Notes: generated from the sequence alone by a model not told the origin. A DNA stretch of 64,000 nucleotides from Methylobacter luteus IMV-B-3098 (GCF_000427625.1 NZ_KE386569.1:3484789-3548788), one strand, 5' to 3'; counted from the first letter of the stretch, positions 54,774 to 64,000 are shown. Program-made: numbers and translations.

Positions 54774-55199
54774 GTGCAAGAGACGCTGGCTGGAATAGGG
54801 GGATTGTTTATTAGTGCCTTTATATCATCAACGATTGCTCCAGGAGGATCTGAAGCGGTTTTGGCTTATATGGTAGCGGAAGGCAGTTATAAGATTGAGC
54901 AATTAGTCATGATTGCTACTATAGGTAATACGTTGGGGGCTATGACGACGTGGGGGTTAGGCCTACTCGCCGCTAAAAAAATTCCTGTGGCTACGTTATT
55001 GTCAGAAAAGAAGCAGAAAGCGCTCGATGTAGTTAGAAGAAGAGGTGTTTGGGCATTATTTTTTTCATGGCTGCCATTGGTCGGGGATGCTTTGTGCTTT
55101 GCAGGTGGCTGGTTAAAGCTCCCTTTAATACCGGCTTGTTTAATCATTTTGTTGGGTAAATTTGCCAGATATGCTGCAATTGCCTGGGCATTTATATAA
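54774..55199 (+). CDS. YqaA/DedA-like VTT-domain membrane protein
   Basis: 141 residues from GTG 54774 with GGGAGAAAG upstream. FISSTIAPGGSEAVLAYM, GNTLGAMTTWGLG and FFSWLPLVGDALCFAGGWLKLP are the YqaA version of the VTT/SNARE-associated fold, with four helices. DedA-type proteins have been linked to undecaprenyl-phosphate or lipid recycling; YqaA itself is uncharacterised. Confidence 0.88.
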   Translation: MQETLAGIGGLFISAFISSTIAPGGSEAVLAYMVAEGSYKIEQLVMIATIGNTLGAMTTWGLGLLAAKKIPVATLLSEKKQKALDVVRRRGVWALFFSWLPLVGDALCFAGGWLKLPLIPACLIILLGKFARYAAIAWAFI

Positions 55200-55255
55200 G
55201 GCTATGTCATAGACGAGTTTATGGTGAAGCTAAAATTAATTCGATGAGGTAAACG

Positions 55256-56041
55256 ATGTTACGCCATTTTCCACCAGTTAATGGTGCTTATGCGCATAAA
55301 AAACGGGACTATTTTATAGCAGCCTTTACTTTTTTTTGCGTAGCGGTCTGTTTGATGACTGACGCCAATGCCACGCTGGAGAAACAAAATGCGCTGGGTG
55401 TTTGCGGATGGGTATTTTTAACAGGTTTACTGCTCGGCGAAAATAAGGAAGTTAGAATGCAGGTGGTCATTGCTATCATTTTTGCCACTATAGGTGAGCA
55501 TTTTGCCTCGCCGTTTATGGGGGGGTATACCTATCGTTTCGGAAATGTGCCGGCTTATGTGCCGCCCGGTCATGGCATGGTTTATTTAACGGCGGTAGCG
55601 CTGGGGCGCTCAGGGCTGTTTTTAAGATATGCCAGAGAGATTGCTACGTTCGTAGTATTTACATGCGGTGCCTGGTCTGCCTGGGGCATTAGCGGCTATG
55701 CGGAACAGGGCGATTATGTAGGCGCTTTGCTGTTTTGTGTTTTTCTGATTTATCTTTTCAAGGGGCGTTCGCCCATGGTTTATCTTTCCGCCTTTTTCAT
55801 AACGACTTGGTTGGAAATTATTGGCACGGCGGTGGGGACCTGGAAGTGGGCGGCTATCGATCCGGTATTGAGCTTGCCGCAAGGTAATCCGCCTAGCGGC
55901 GTTGCTGCTTGGTATTGCTTGGTTGATGCGGTAGCAATGGGAGGGGCTGTACCGCTATTAAGAGCACTGAAAACTATTAGTGTCCGCATTAAGCCGGGCA
56001 AGTCGCGAGAAAGCGCATATCAAGGAGCTGGCAACGAGTAA
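55256..56041 (+). CDS. Integral membrane protein of unknown function
   Basis: 261 residues with about eight hydrophobic segments and a basic tail. I do not recognise the family with certainty. Its most distinctive stretch is GEHFASPFMGGYTYRFGNVPAYVPPGHGMVYLTA, rich in Gly, Pro, His and aromatic residues, and later TTWLEIIGTAVGTWKW; both look like conserved functional loops. It follows the VTT protein by 56 bp and may share a promoter with it. No signal peptide. Confidence 0.75.
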   Translation: MLRHFPPVNGAYAHKKRDYFIAAFTFFCVAVCLMTDANATLEKQNALGVCGWVFLTGLLLGENKEVRMQVVIAIIFATIGEHFASPFMGGYTYRFGNVPAYVPPGHGMVYLTAVALGRSGLFLRYAREIATFVVFTCGAWSAWGISGYAEQGDYVGALLFCVFLIYLFKGRSPMVYLSAFFITTWLEIIGTAVGTWKWAAIDPVLSLPQGNPPSGVAAWYCLVDAVAMGGAVPLLRALKTISVRIKPGKSRESAYQGAGNE

Positions 56042-56123
56042 TAAATTAGAAATGCTGATTGAGTGTATAAACGAATAGTTCAGCCAACTTGAGAGAAATC
56101 AATAATTAATAAAAAGAGCTGGC

Positions 56124-56939
56124 TCAAAAGTACTGATCCAGCCCTTTTTCTGCACGAATAAACTTCTGTTCATGCAGGCGTTCCATGAGCCTTTGAAAGT
56201 TTTTATCATGCTGGCTTTGATCATTTTGCCGATGCCACAGGTGTAAAACAGATACGGCAAACCGGCCTTCTTTACGTTTGATGCCTTTATGTATCAGGCG
56301 AATCACCAAATCAGAATCTTCATAACCCCAGCCTTGAAAAAGCTCGTCAAAACCATTAACTTCGATAAAATCATCTTTCCACATGGCCAAATTACAAGTC
56401 ATGGCTTTTTGCCAGCGGAGCGGGTGAATCAGGCGTAGCGGTCCCATGGGCAGGCGTATTAGAGGCGTGATTCTATTTATATTGCCTGTAATCCAGCGGG
56501 AGATAAAATAAGTTGCTGATTGATTATGAAGAGAGATTCTCTCGTTCAGGATTCTTTGAGTGAAGTTTTTCGTTAAAAGCATGCGATTGCCGGGGACAAA
56601 GTAGTCCTTAGTGGCTAAACGGCGGTGGGCTTTTATAAAATCCGGAAAAACAACGCAGTCACCATCGATAAAAATCAGATAATTGCCTTGGCTACAAGCC
56701 ACTGCTTTATTTCGGATAGTGCCGGCTCTAAAACCTTGATCTTCATGATGAATATGTTTTACTGGTATTGAGTTATTAGCGTAACGATTTCTTATCAGTT
56801 CCGCAGTCGCATCCGTTGAGCCGTCGTCAGCAACAAGAATTTCGAAATTTTGATCTTCTTGGCTTAATAGGCTTTGTAAACTGGCATTTAGCGCTTCCGG
56901 CCAGTTATAGGTCGTGACAATGACAGAAATCAAACTCAC
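56124..56939 (-). CDS. Family 2 glycosyltransferase with galactosyltransferase-like C-terminal motif
   Basis: 271 residues from GTG 56939, coupled to the previous gene by GTGA. VIVTTYNWPEALNASLQSLLSQ, VADDGSTDAT, FIDGDCVVFPDF (DxD) and later FQGWGYEDSDLVIRL, the GWGxED motif of processive or chondroitin-type and Glyco_transf_7C enzymes. Cytoplasmic. Likely adds a sugar to the LPS core or its branch, given its neighbours. Confidence 0.88.
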   Translation of the reverse strand: MSLISVIVTTYNWPEALNASLQSLLSQEDQNFEILVADDGSTDATAELIRNRYANNSIPVKHIHHEDQGFRAGTIRNKAVACSQGNYLIFIDGDCVVFPDFIKAHRRLATKDYFVPGNRMLLTKNFTQRILNERISLHNQSATYFISRWITGNINRITPLIRLPMGPLRLIHPLRWQKAMTCNLAMWKDDFIEVNGFDELFQGWGYEDSDLVIRLIHKGIKRKEGRFAVSVLHLWHRQNDQSQHDKNFQRLMERLHEQKFIRAEKGLDQYF

Positions 56940-57688
56940 TTCTTCGGCTCCTTGCTCCGTTGCATATTCAGCAGCTTTAGATACTTATAATATGTGCCCT
57001 CAGCATTGGATATGGCGAGCATGAGTCCTTGCTGTCCATCCAGAAAAGCGGCTTTTACGCAGTAAGTACGAAAAAAAGTCCAGAGCCCTTTAACTATTGC
57101 CTGGCGCAATGTGGTTCTTTTTCCGGCCTGGTACAGTTTTTCAGCGCCTAGCGACGAATAATTGTTGATTTTGTGCAGGACTTCTTCAGGGTTTATAAAA
57201 GCTTCATGAATTAGCGGTGCCTTTAAGCGTTGAACAGTTCCATCGACAATAATACGCTCATGAACCAGATCTTCGGTGAAATGTCCGTGTTCGCGTTGAA
57301 ATAAACGCAGGACATAATCGGGCCACCACCCGCCATGCTTGATTTGTTTGCCGCAATAGCTTGAAAGACGTGGTATTTCAAAGCCATTGATATGAGTCTG
57401 GCTTATCGCCTGCTCAATTTCTTTTCTCAACTCGGGCGTCACTTGTTCGTCGGCATCGATGGATAAGACCCATGGCTGAGTTGCTTTATTGACGGCCCGC
57501 TGTTTTTGAATGCCGAAACCCGGCCAATCGGTCTCAAAAACCTTGTCGGTATAACGGCGGCAGATGGCGGCTGTATCGTCTTCACTGCCTGAATCCAGAA
57601 CAATGATTTCATTCGCCCACGCGACAGACGACAAGCAGCGGGCAATATGCGCGGATTCATTTTTAGTGATGATAATTACGCTGAGCAT
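56936..57688 (-). CDS. LPS core beta-glycosyltransferase (WaaE/KdtX-like)
   Basis: 250 residues from ATG 57688 (MLSVIIITKNESAHIARCLSSV). LDSGSEDDTAAICRRYTDKVFETDWPGFGIQKQRAV and LSIDADEQVTPELRKEI are the WaaE signatures, with RLSSYCGKQIKHGGWWPDYVLRLFQR following. WaaE adds glucose to heptose I in Klebsiella and Serratia cores. It overlaps the start-side end of the O-antigen ligase gene by 13 bp. Confidence 0.92.
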   Translation of the reverse strand: MLSVIIITKNESAHIARCLSSVAWANEIIVLDSGSEDDTAAICRRYTDKVFETDWPGFGIQKQRAVNKATQPWVLSIDADEQVTPELRKEIEQAISQTHINGFEIPRLSSYCGKQIKHGGWWPDYVLRLFQREHGHFTEDLVHERIIVDGTVQRLKAPLIHEAFINPEEVLHKINNYSSLGAEKLYQAGKRTTLRQAIVKGLWTFFRTYCVKAAFLDGQQGLMLAISNAEGTYYKYLKLLNMQRSKEPKK

Positions 57689-58887
57689 GATTTTGTACTG
57701 GTCGACAGCGTTGCAAAGCATAGGGCTATCATAGTGGTAAACCAGTGCCCTTCAGTAAAGTCGAGTATTGTAGAATTAAAAAGACTGTTAACGGCAAGAG
57801 CTACCAATATGCCCTGAGCTAGCCACTTGTACTCATTTATCAGATTTAGCGAGTATCGATATTGGCTGAACAAGAAGGCTAAAAATAACAACAATCCGGC
57901 TATACCGGCCTGTACGGTAATCATCAAATATTCATTATGAGGATTGCTGGACGCAATGTCGGTCTTTGCCGCCACTCTACTGTATTCAGTAGGGTAGCTG
58001 CCAGTCCCATGGCCCAGCCAAGGGGCTTCAGAGATGAGCATTAGAGAGTGCTTCCAGAAAGTCAGTCTTTGTCCTTCGGACGTCTTTGTTTCGCCGTTTT
58101 CGGAATGCAGGTAGTTTTGAGTTTGTGAAAAGCCTTCATTGATACGACTGGCTCTATCGGAACAGGCTATGAAGGCTAAAAGTAGCATAACGGTAGCGGT
58201 AATAAGCAATACAGCCTTTTTTGTACTAAATCGCTGAATATAAAAAAGCAGCATCAATAGTAGAAAGATTAATTGACCGGTGCGACCGGAAACGAGAAAG
58301 AACAAATTGTGAATGCACAAGGCCAGCAAAGGAATGTAGAACAGGCTGTATTTGTTTGCTTGCAAGGATTTATGCGCACAGAAAAAGGCGAAAAAGGCAA
58401 CTAAAAGGCTGTGAGTGATTCGATTCTTAATGGAAGGGTCTTTTGTCGGTTGCATATTATCGATCAAGCCGAAATGGATCGCATAAGAGCCAAGCAAGGT
58501 CATAACAGACGCAATAATAAAAGCATTCCATGCCCAATGTCGGGTAGATTCAGATTGGATGAATGGCGGCAGGATGGCCAGTAACAAAAGTTCACGATAT
58601 TTACTGAGCGTGGTCAATGCATGCTCGGGTGGGGCTGTGCTGTAGGTGACTGCAAAGGTCAAACAAAAAAACAGTAATAAAGCAAATAAGGTCTGCGGAT
58701 TTTGCTTTACAAAGTCTGGCAGGGTCATAAATTGAGCCGAGCTTATCCACAATAGCAGCAATGCGACAGAAAATACGACAGTTAGAGCGGTAGAAAAAGG
58801 CAGGGTTAATATCAGCAAAATGGCAATATAACCGCCAATACTGATCATTAATGGCTGAGATTGGAAATACAGTTCTTTAAAGGGCAT
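57676..58887 (-). CDS. O-antigen ligase/polymerase family protein (WaaL-like)
   Basis: 403 residues from ATG 58887, which overlaps the end of the heptosyltransferase gene by 11 bp; the longer frame from 59025 lies in that gene. About twelve membrane helices. GHGTGSYPTEYSRV and SSNPHNEYLMITVQAGIAGLLLFLAF form the Wzy_C domain, whose His in PHNE is essential in WaaL. Location in an LPS core operon favours ligase over polymerase. It would attach glycans made by the loci at 1-18 kb to lipid A-core. Confidence 0.85.
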   Translation of the reverse strand: MPFKELYFQSQPLMISIGGYIAILLILTLPFSTALTVVFSVALLLLWISSAQFMTLPDFVKQNPQTLFALLLFFCLTFAVTYSTAPPEHALTTLSKYRELLLLAILPPFIQSESTRHWAWNAFIIASVMTLLGSYAIHFGLIDNMQPTKDPSIKNRITHSLLVAFFAFFCAHKSLQANKYSLFYIPLLALCIHNLFFLVSGRTGQLIFLLLMLLFYIQRFSTKKAVLLITATVMLLLAFIACSDRASRINEGFSQTQNYLHSENGETKTSEGQRLTFWKHSLMLISEAPWLGHGTGSYPTEYSRVAAKTDIASSNPHNEYLMITVQAGIAGLLLFLAFLFSQYRYSLNLINEYKWLAQGILVALAVNSLFNSTILDFTEGHWFTTMIALCFATLSTSTKSCSA

Positions 58888-59998
58888 GAGTCGTTTGTTG
58901 TTGGCGCTGCTCTTGATGCAATATTTGCAGAATGGTTTTTTTGATGGCTTCCGGGGTGATATTTTCCAGGCAAGCGCTGCGGCTTTGTCGATTTCGGTCG
59001 CAGCCTTCCTGATGGCAGGGCACACAATCGGCGATGCCCTGAATCAAATAAACGTTATTGACCCGCTGATCACCTAATTTCCGGAATGGATTTTCGTCAC
59101 TGTTGTAATTGATCGGCCAAGGGGCCCATTTAACCGGATTCGTCGGGCCATAAAGCGCAATGACTGGGACGCCTGTAGCCGCAGCCAGATGCGTTATGCC
59201 TGTGTCGGGGCCGATATACAATTTTGCTTTGCCGATAAGATCGGCAAGTTGAGATATCGAGGTTTTGCCGGCCAAGTTTAATACCTCGGGCGATAATTGC
59301 CGATGGATTTGGTTTACATAATCAATTTCTTCCGGTGCAGGACCACCTGACAGCACAACCTTGCAACCTGAATTTTGAAGAAATTGCGCAGTTTCAACCC
59401 AGCCATTGATTGTCCATCGTTTATAATGCCACATTGGATAGGTATGAATAACGGCATAGTCTGAGTTCATTGAGAGAACGGAAGTTGACTGATTGTCAGG
59501 CGATTGCGGAGGGGTCAGCGTATAATTTCTAGGGGCGCCTACCAGGTCCGCCAGTTTTAATAGTTGTAGTACGGTGTGTGTGTTTTCATCATCAAATTCA
59601 GTCCAATATTGAACCAGGTGGCGTTTCCATGCGCCTTTTTGATCTTTTTTCGGCACCACGGCAACACGTTCAGGCGCGGCTAAAAATCCATAAATGAAAG
59701 GACGATCTCCGGTCTGTGTGATGACAGCCAGGTTGTATCTTCTAAATAATTGCGAAACAAGATGTCGGTAATCAGCACGCGTTGGACGCAAAGGCGTAGT
59801 TATTATACGGTTGATATCAGGGTTACCTTCCAAGATAGCGGCCGTATTGCTAAAAACCAAAACATCTATTTGTGCCTGCGAGTAGGCTTCGTGCAATGAA
59901 CGCACTAATGGCGTTATCAGCAAGACATCACCAAGATGACGTAAGGCAATGACTAGTATTTTGGCAGGAGGCGGAGCTAGCGGTGGATGTTTTCTCAT
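58877..59998 (-). CDS. LPS heptosyltransferase (family 9, WaaQ/heptosyltransferase III-like)
   Basis: 373 residues. ILVIALRHLGDVLLITPLVRSLHEAYS at the start and YIGPDTGITHLAAATGVPVIALYGPTNPVKWAPW near residue 265 define GT9 heptosyltransferases. RHLGDVLL rather than SLGDVIH-type wording fits the heptosyltransferase III/RfaQ branch. A Cys-rich tail (ADCVPCHQEGCDRN) is usual in this branch. First gene of the minus-strand core operon, divergent from msbA over 210 bp. Confidence 0.9.
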   Translation of the reverse strand: MRKHPPLAPPPAKILVIALRHLGDVLLITPLVRSLHEAYSQAQIDVLVFSNTAAILEGNPDINRIITTPLRPTRADYRHLVSQLFRRYNLAVITQTGDRPFIYGFLAAPERVAVVPKKDQKGAWKRHLVQYWTEFDDENTHTVLQLLKLADLVGAPRNYTLTPPQSPDNQSTSVLSMNSDYAVIHTYPMWHYKRWTINGWVETAQFLQNSGCKVVLSGGPAPEEIDYVNQIHRQLSPEVLNLAGKTSISQLADLIGKAKLYIGPDTGITHLAAATGVPVIALYGPTNPVKWAPWPINYNSDENPFRKLGDQRVNNVYLIQGIADCVPCHQEGCDRNRQSRSACLENITPEAIKKTILQILHQEQRQQQTTHAL

Positions 59999-60208
59999 TC
60001 AATATTTGCGGTTTTGAACCATAGCAATACCGCTGTATTTTACAGTCTTGTCCCGGAAAGTATAGCCTGGGCTCCGGGTGAAACAGGCTGATAAGCGCCT
60101 CGGATGAAAGGGCATTACAGTTTTTTAGCTAAAGAATGGTAATATTTCACTCATTTAAACATCAGTTAGTACCTGCCGAAGCAGTGAATGGTATGAATTT
60201 TATAAAGT

Positions 60209-61969
60209 ATGAAGAAAGAATCTGAAGCAAGTGTCCAAATATACAAGCGGTTATTGACCTATGTAAAACCGCATCGTAGTCTTTTTGCAATCAGTATTCT
60301 AGGTTTCCTGATTTATTCGGCTACCCAGCCACTATTTGCAGCATTGATCAAGCATATTATTGACACGCTGCAAACCGAAGTTCGCGAGGGCATGTATTAT
60401 TTGCCGTTGTTGTTTAGCGGTTTGATCGTGGTGCGAGGACTAGGCGCTTATTTAGGCAATTATTTTCTGGCCAAAGTATCCTGTAATGTTGTGCATGCCC
60501 TGAGATGCGAAATTTTTGATCATTATACTCGCTTGCCTACCGCTTATTTCGATGCGAACAATAACGGTTACATGATTGCAAGAATCTCTAATAACGTTGG
60601 CGAGGTAACCAAGGCGACTACCGATGCGGTACGTACTTTCGTCAGGGAAGGTTTAACCGCTATAGGTTTATTGGGCTATCTGTTCTATTCAAACTGGATG
60701 TTATCGATGGTCTTCGTCGCCATAACGCCGATTATTGCGGTGCTGGTGAATTACGTCAGTAAACGGTTACGTAACATCAGCAAGAAAATCCAACAATCGA
60801 TAGGTGATATAACACATATCACGTCAGAACTGGTAGGCGGTCATCGAATCGTGCGCAGCTATGGTGGCGAGGATTATGAGCGTCGGCGATTTCTGGAGAG
60901 CAGTTTGGATAATCGGCGGCAATCTCTGAAGCTCTCTACGACGCAGGCCGTGCATAATCCGATCATACAACTCATCATTGCCGTAGCACTCTCCTTTTTG
61001 ATGTATATGGCGCTGTTTTTTATGGAGCAGTCCAGCACAGGTGAATTTGTAGGCTATCTGACAGCGGCATTTCTGTTGCCCAGACCTGTCAGGCAGTTAA
61101 CTGAGGTTAATGGCGATATTCAAAAAGGCATCGCGGCGGCCGAGTCCTTGTTCGATGTTCTGGATGAGCCAACAGAGCAGAATGATGGTACTTATCAAAT
61201 AGATAAATGTAAAGGCACGCTGGAGTTCAAAAATGTATCTTTCAAATATCCCGGAGCCAATGATCTGGCTCTGAAGAATATCAGCTTCAAGGCTAATCCG
61301 GGACAGACTATCGCATTAGTTGGTGCTTCCGGCGGTGGTAAAAGCACGCTGGCTAATCTGGTGTCCCGTTTTTATACCCATAAAAAAGGCGAGATATTGC
61401 TCGATGGTGTTGAAATCAATAAATACGAATTAGCGAATTTGAGGAAACAGCTGGCGCTGGTTAACCAGCAAGTCACTTTATTCAATGATACGATAGCCAA
61501 CAATATCGCATACGGGGCGCTAGCAAACGCCGATAGAAGCAACATTATTGCCGCTGCAACCGATGCTTATGCCATGGAATTTATCAGTAAACTGGAGTTG
61601 GGGCTTGATACCGAAATAGGCGAGAACGGCGTCAAATTGTCGGGTGGGCAGAGGCAGCGATTAGCATTGGCAAGGGCGCTACTGAAAGATGCGCCAGTCT
61701 TGGTATTGGATGAGGCAACGTCGGCGCTGGATACCGAGTCGGAGCGTTTTATACAGGCGGCCTTGCAAACAATCATGCGCAATCGGACAACACTGGTGAT
61801 AGCCCATAGATTATCAACCATAGAAAATGCGGATATGATTCTGGTTATCGATCATGGCCAAATTGTAGAAAGAGGTACGCATCAGGAGCTTATTAAAAAA
61901 AATGGGGCTTACGCTCGCTTGCATCAGATGCAGCACAGTAATGACCGAAAACAAGCGGTTGTCCATTAA
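60209..61969 (+). CDS. msbA: Lipid A export ATP-binding/permease protein MsbA
   Basis: 586 residues. Six N-terminal helices (to about 320) and a nucleotide-binding domain with Walker A GASGGGKST, Q-loop, signature LSGGQRQRLALARALL and Walker B VLVLDEATSALD, switch IAHRLSTIE. It flips lipid A-core across the inner membrane. The sequence FDANNNGYMIARISNNVGEV at the coupling helix region matches MsbA. Its 3' end overlaps only a non-coding extension of gmhA. Confidence 0.96.
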   Translation: MKKESEASVQIYKRLLTYVKPHRSLFAISILGFLIYSATQPLFAALIKHIIDTLQTEVREGMYYLPLLFSGLIVVRGLGAYLGNYFLAKVSCNVVHALRCEIFDHYTRLPTAYFDANNNGYMIARISNNVGEVTKATTDAVRTFVREGLTAIGLLGYLFYSNWMLSMVFVAITPIIAVLVNYVSKRLRNISKKIQQSIGDITHITSELVGGHRIVRSYGGEDYERRRFLESSLDNRRQSLKLSTTQAVHNPIIQLIIAVALSFLMYMALFFMEQSSTGEFVGYLTAAFLLPRPVRQLTEVNGDIQKGIAAAESLFDVLDEPTEQNDGTYQIDKCKGTLEFKNVSFKYPGANDLALKNISFKANPGQTIALVGASGGGKSTLANLVSRFYTHKKGEILLDGVEINKYELANLRKQLALVNQQVTLFNDTIANNIAYGALANADRSNIIAAATDAYAMEFISKLELGLDTEIGENGVKLSGGQRQRLALARALLKDAPVLVLDEATSALDTESERFIQAALQTIMRNRTTLVIAHRLSTIENADMILVIDHGQIVERGTHQELIKKNGAYARLHQMQHSNDRKQAVVH

Positions 61970-62036
61970 TTGCCTATCAATTCTTTTTTGGATAAAAACA
62001 CAATTTTTAGCAGGGCTAAAAAAGTCTTTTGAAACT

Positions 62037-62627
62037 ATGGGGAAAACTATTTTGAAAGCATTTATTTCTGAGCTTGAAGAGCACAGAGAAATGATGGCTC
62101 GTTTGGCCGACTGTTCCGAAGAAATTGAAGTGGGAGGAGATCTGCTGATCAAGACACTGAAACAGGGCGGAAAAATACTGTTATGCGGCAATGGCGGCAG
62201 CGCTGCTGACTGCCAGCATATTGCGGCAGAGTTGGTCGTCAGGTATGAAAAAAAACGGCGGGCGCTGGCGGCGATTGCCTTGACGACAGACAGTTCCATT
62301 TTGACGGCACATGCCAATGATTTTGAGTTTGAAACGGTTTTTTCACGTCAAGTGGAAGCTCTCGCCAATGAAAAAGATTGTTTGGTAGCCATTTCTACAT
62401 CAGGTCGAAGCAAGAATATTCTGAAAGCGGTTGAAGTCGCCAAATTGAAAGGCATGGCAGTCATTGGTTTAACGGGCGGCGAGGGCGGCGAATTGTATCA
62501 ACAGGCTACGCTCTCGGTCAGAGTGCCTTCGGCTGTAACGGCAAGGATTCAAGAGGCGCATATATTGATAGGCCACTGGTGGTGCGGAGTAATTGAGGAG
62601 GCAACAGATGTTGGCTGCGGCGCCTGA
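62037..62627 (+). CDS. gmhA: Sedoheptulose-7-phosphate isomerase GmhA
   Basis: 196 residues from ATG 62037, the usual family length; the extension to 61902 overlaps msbA. SIS-domain: LLCGNGGSAADCQHIAAELV, LVAISTSGRSKNILKAVEVAK and the late AHILIGHWWCGVIEE with the zinc or catalytic Glu/His. It makes D-glycero-D-manno-heptose 7-phosphate, the first step of ADP-heptose. It overlaps hldE by 20 bp. Confidence 0.96.
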   Translation: MGKTILKAFISELEEHREMMARLADCSEEIEVGGDLLIKTLKQGGKILLCGNGGSAADCQHIAAELVVRYEKKRRALAAIALTTDSSILTAHANDFEFETVFSRQVEALANEKDCLVAISTSGRSKNILKAVEVAKLKGMAVIGLTGGEGGELYQQATLSVRVPSAVTARIQEAHILIGHWWCGVIEEATDVGCGA

Positions 62628-64000
62628 GTTCAGTCAGGCTCATATTATTGTCATGGGCGATGTCATGCTGGACCGCTACTGGTCGGGGCAGGCCGGCCGG
62701 ATTTCGCCTGAAGCGCCTGTGCCGGTGGTTCGGGTTAAAAATATTGAAGATCGCATTGGCGGAGCCGGTAACGTGGCGCTGAATATTGCCAAATTAGGTG
62801 GTCAAGTGACATTGCTGGGTGTCATTGGTGATGATGCCGAGGGTGAGATTCTTCTGAGACTCTTGGAAAAGGAAGGCGTTACATGCGACTTTGTTGTCGA
62901 GCCTAATATTCGCAGCATCTGTAAATTGCGAGTTATGGCGCAGCATCAGCAATTGATTCGGCTTGATTTCGAAGAAACGCCGTTGCCGGTTAATAATGAA
63001 GCTTTATTGAAGCGACTCACGCGGTATTTGCCCAAAAGTGACGCAGTTGTTTTCTCCGATTACGGCAAAGGTACGCTGACACATGTTTCTGAATACATAA
63101 CTCAAGCCAGGCAGGCAGGAGTTAAGGTGCTGGTTGATCCCAAGGGTGTTGATTACGAGCGTTATGCTCAGGCCGATGTCATAACGCCAAACCTGTCCGA
63201 ATTACAGGCCGTCGTGGGTGTCTGCGGAGACGAAAACAGTCTGATTGAAAGAGGTCGATCTCTGCTGAAGCGGTACCAACTTGAGACGTTGTTGCTGACG
63301 CGCGGCGAGGCCGGTATGACGCTGATTCAGAATGCCCACGTGCATTCCTTGCCGGCTCAAGCCAAGGACGTGTTTGATGTAACCGGGGCTGGCGATACGG
63401 TTATTGCGGTCATGGCCTTAGGCGTGGCGATTGGCAAAACGTTGCATGATTCGATGTATTTGGCCAATCTGGCAGGCGGCATTGTCGTCGGCAAGCTTGG
63501 TACGTCTACCGTCTCCATGCTGGAATTAATGCGAGCTATGCATGGTGAGCGCGATTCGCAATACGGCATCGTTTCAGAAGACGAACTGGCCCAGATTATT
63601 GCCAGAGCAAAAGCCAATGGCGAACGGATTATCATGACCAACGGTTGCTTTGATTTGCTGCATGCCGGGCACGTCACTTATCTGGAACAGGCTAGGGCTT
63701 TAGGTGATCGGTTGATTGTTGCGGTTAATTCTGATGCATCAGTCAGGCAGCTTAAGGGCGATACGCGCCCAATTAACGGTCTGCAAGAGCGGATGATGGT
63801 ACTCGCAGCATTGGCCTGCGTGGACTGGGTAGTATCATTCGACGAAGAAACGCCGGAACGTCTATATTGTAAATTATTACCGGATGTCATCGTTAAAGGT
63901 GGCGATTATCGGCCCGAGCAGGTAGCTGGCGGCGATTGCGTTATAAAAGCGGGAGGAGAAGTGAAAATTTTACAGTTTGTTGACGGTCAATCGACAACGG
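62608..64000 (+). CDS. hldE: Bifunctional heptose-7-phosphate kinase / heptose-1-phosphate adenylyltransferase HldE (3' end cut by the window)
   Basis: 464 codons seen from ATG 62608, with GAGGAGG six bases upstream; E. coli HldE has 477, so only a dozen codons are missing. Residues 1-320 are a PfkB-type kinase (MGDVMLDRYWSGQAGRISPEAPVPVV, DVTGAGDTVIAVMAL). Residues from about 345 are the nucleotidyltransferase (TNGCFDLLHAGHVTYLEQARALGDRLIVAVNSD). With GmhA it supplies ADP-heptose to the heptosyltransferase encoded nearby. A GmhB phosphatase is not in view. Confidence 0.97.
   Translation, partial: MLAAAPEFSQAHIIVMGDVMLDRYWSGQAGRISPEAPVPVVRVKNIEDRIGGAGNVALNIAKLGGQVTLLGVIGDDAEGEILLRLLEKEGVTCDFVVEPNIRSICKLRVMAQHQQLIRLDFEETPLPVNNEALLKRLTRYLPKSDAVVFSDYGKGTLTHVSEYITQARQAGVKVLVDPKGVDYERYAQADVITPNLSELQAVVGVCGDENSLIERGRSLLKRYQLETLLLTRGEAGMTLIQNAHVHSLPAQAKDVFDVTGAGDTVIAVMALGVAIGKTLHDSMYLANLAGGIVVGKLGTSTVSMLELMRAMHGERDSQYGIVSEDELAQIIARAKANGERIIMTNGCFDLLHAGHVTYLEQARALGDRLIVAVNSDASVRQLKGDTRPINGLQERMMVLAALACVDWVVSFDEETPERLYCKLLPDVIVKGGDYRPEQVAGGDCVIKAGGEVKILQFVDGQSTT

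Noticed and set aside
58887..59025. Longer N-terminus for the O-antigen ligase
   Set aside because: It lies entirely inside the upstream heptosyltransferase gene and is hydrophilic, unlike a ligase start.

Overview
This window looks like a gammaproteobacterial chromosome, most likely a methanotroph of the order Methylococcales. The gamma signs are the rpsU-yqeY-dnaG-rpoD block followed by tRNA-Ile2, WaaE/GmhA/HldE-type LPS core genes, MsbA, RsmE, a YajQ family protein and monofunctional hisB-hisH-hisA-hisF-hisI-hisE running into tatABC. The methanotroph assignment is an inference from a copper-type periplasmic pair at 52.8-54.7 kb that resembles AmoD/PmoD-associated proteins. No pmo or mxa gene is present here.

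Layout. 1-4278 (minus): an ABC-2 polysaccharide exporter (wzm, wzt) coupled to a very large methyltransferase/coiled-coil/glycosyltransferase protein that runs off the left edge. 4278-6190: a decayed junction holding collapsed remnants of rmlC, rmlB and an IS256-family transposase. 6191-18349 (plus): an O-antigen-like cluster with glycosyltransferases, a MurJ/Wzx-like flippase, an acetyltransferase, epimerases, a WbpL-type initiating transferase and a WbpM-type dehydratase. 18350-22736: an antisense small-RNA candidate, a LysR regulator with a methyltransferase and a rhodanese, and typA. 22737-23180: a second minus-strand small-RNA candidate of RsmX/Y/Z type. 23181-28077: his and tat genes. 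28091-31968: a GDSL hydrolase, pterin/folate genes (folM-like, folK, folB), plsY and tsaD. 32076-36547: the macromolecular synthesis operon and a tRNA. 36584-43022: a SAM-centred run (metK, ahcY, metF, bioA, rsmE) ending in a CPBP protease. 43012-46613: yajQ, cca, a TauE exporter and a secreted HbpS/GlcG-like protein. 47000-52538: guaB, guaA, tadA, pgi. 52823-56041: the copper/membrane locus. 56124-64000: LPS core and ligation genes, msbA, gmhA and hldE (cut by the right edge).

The polysaccharide regions at 1-18 kb and 56-64 kb together could build, export and ligate surface glycans on an LPS core. The most interesting non-coding signals are the two small-RNA candidates. Both lie on the minus strand in gaps flanked by plus-strand genes, and each has a recognisable promoter and a minus-directed intrinsic terminator. 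One carries six clustered GGA motifs and an upstream GacA-like box. The other carries a UCCUCCUC loop inside two interlocking perfect stems. All functional statements rest on reading motifs by eye; no database search was run.
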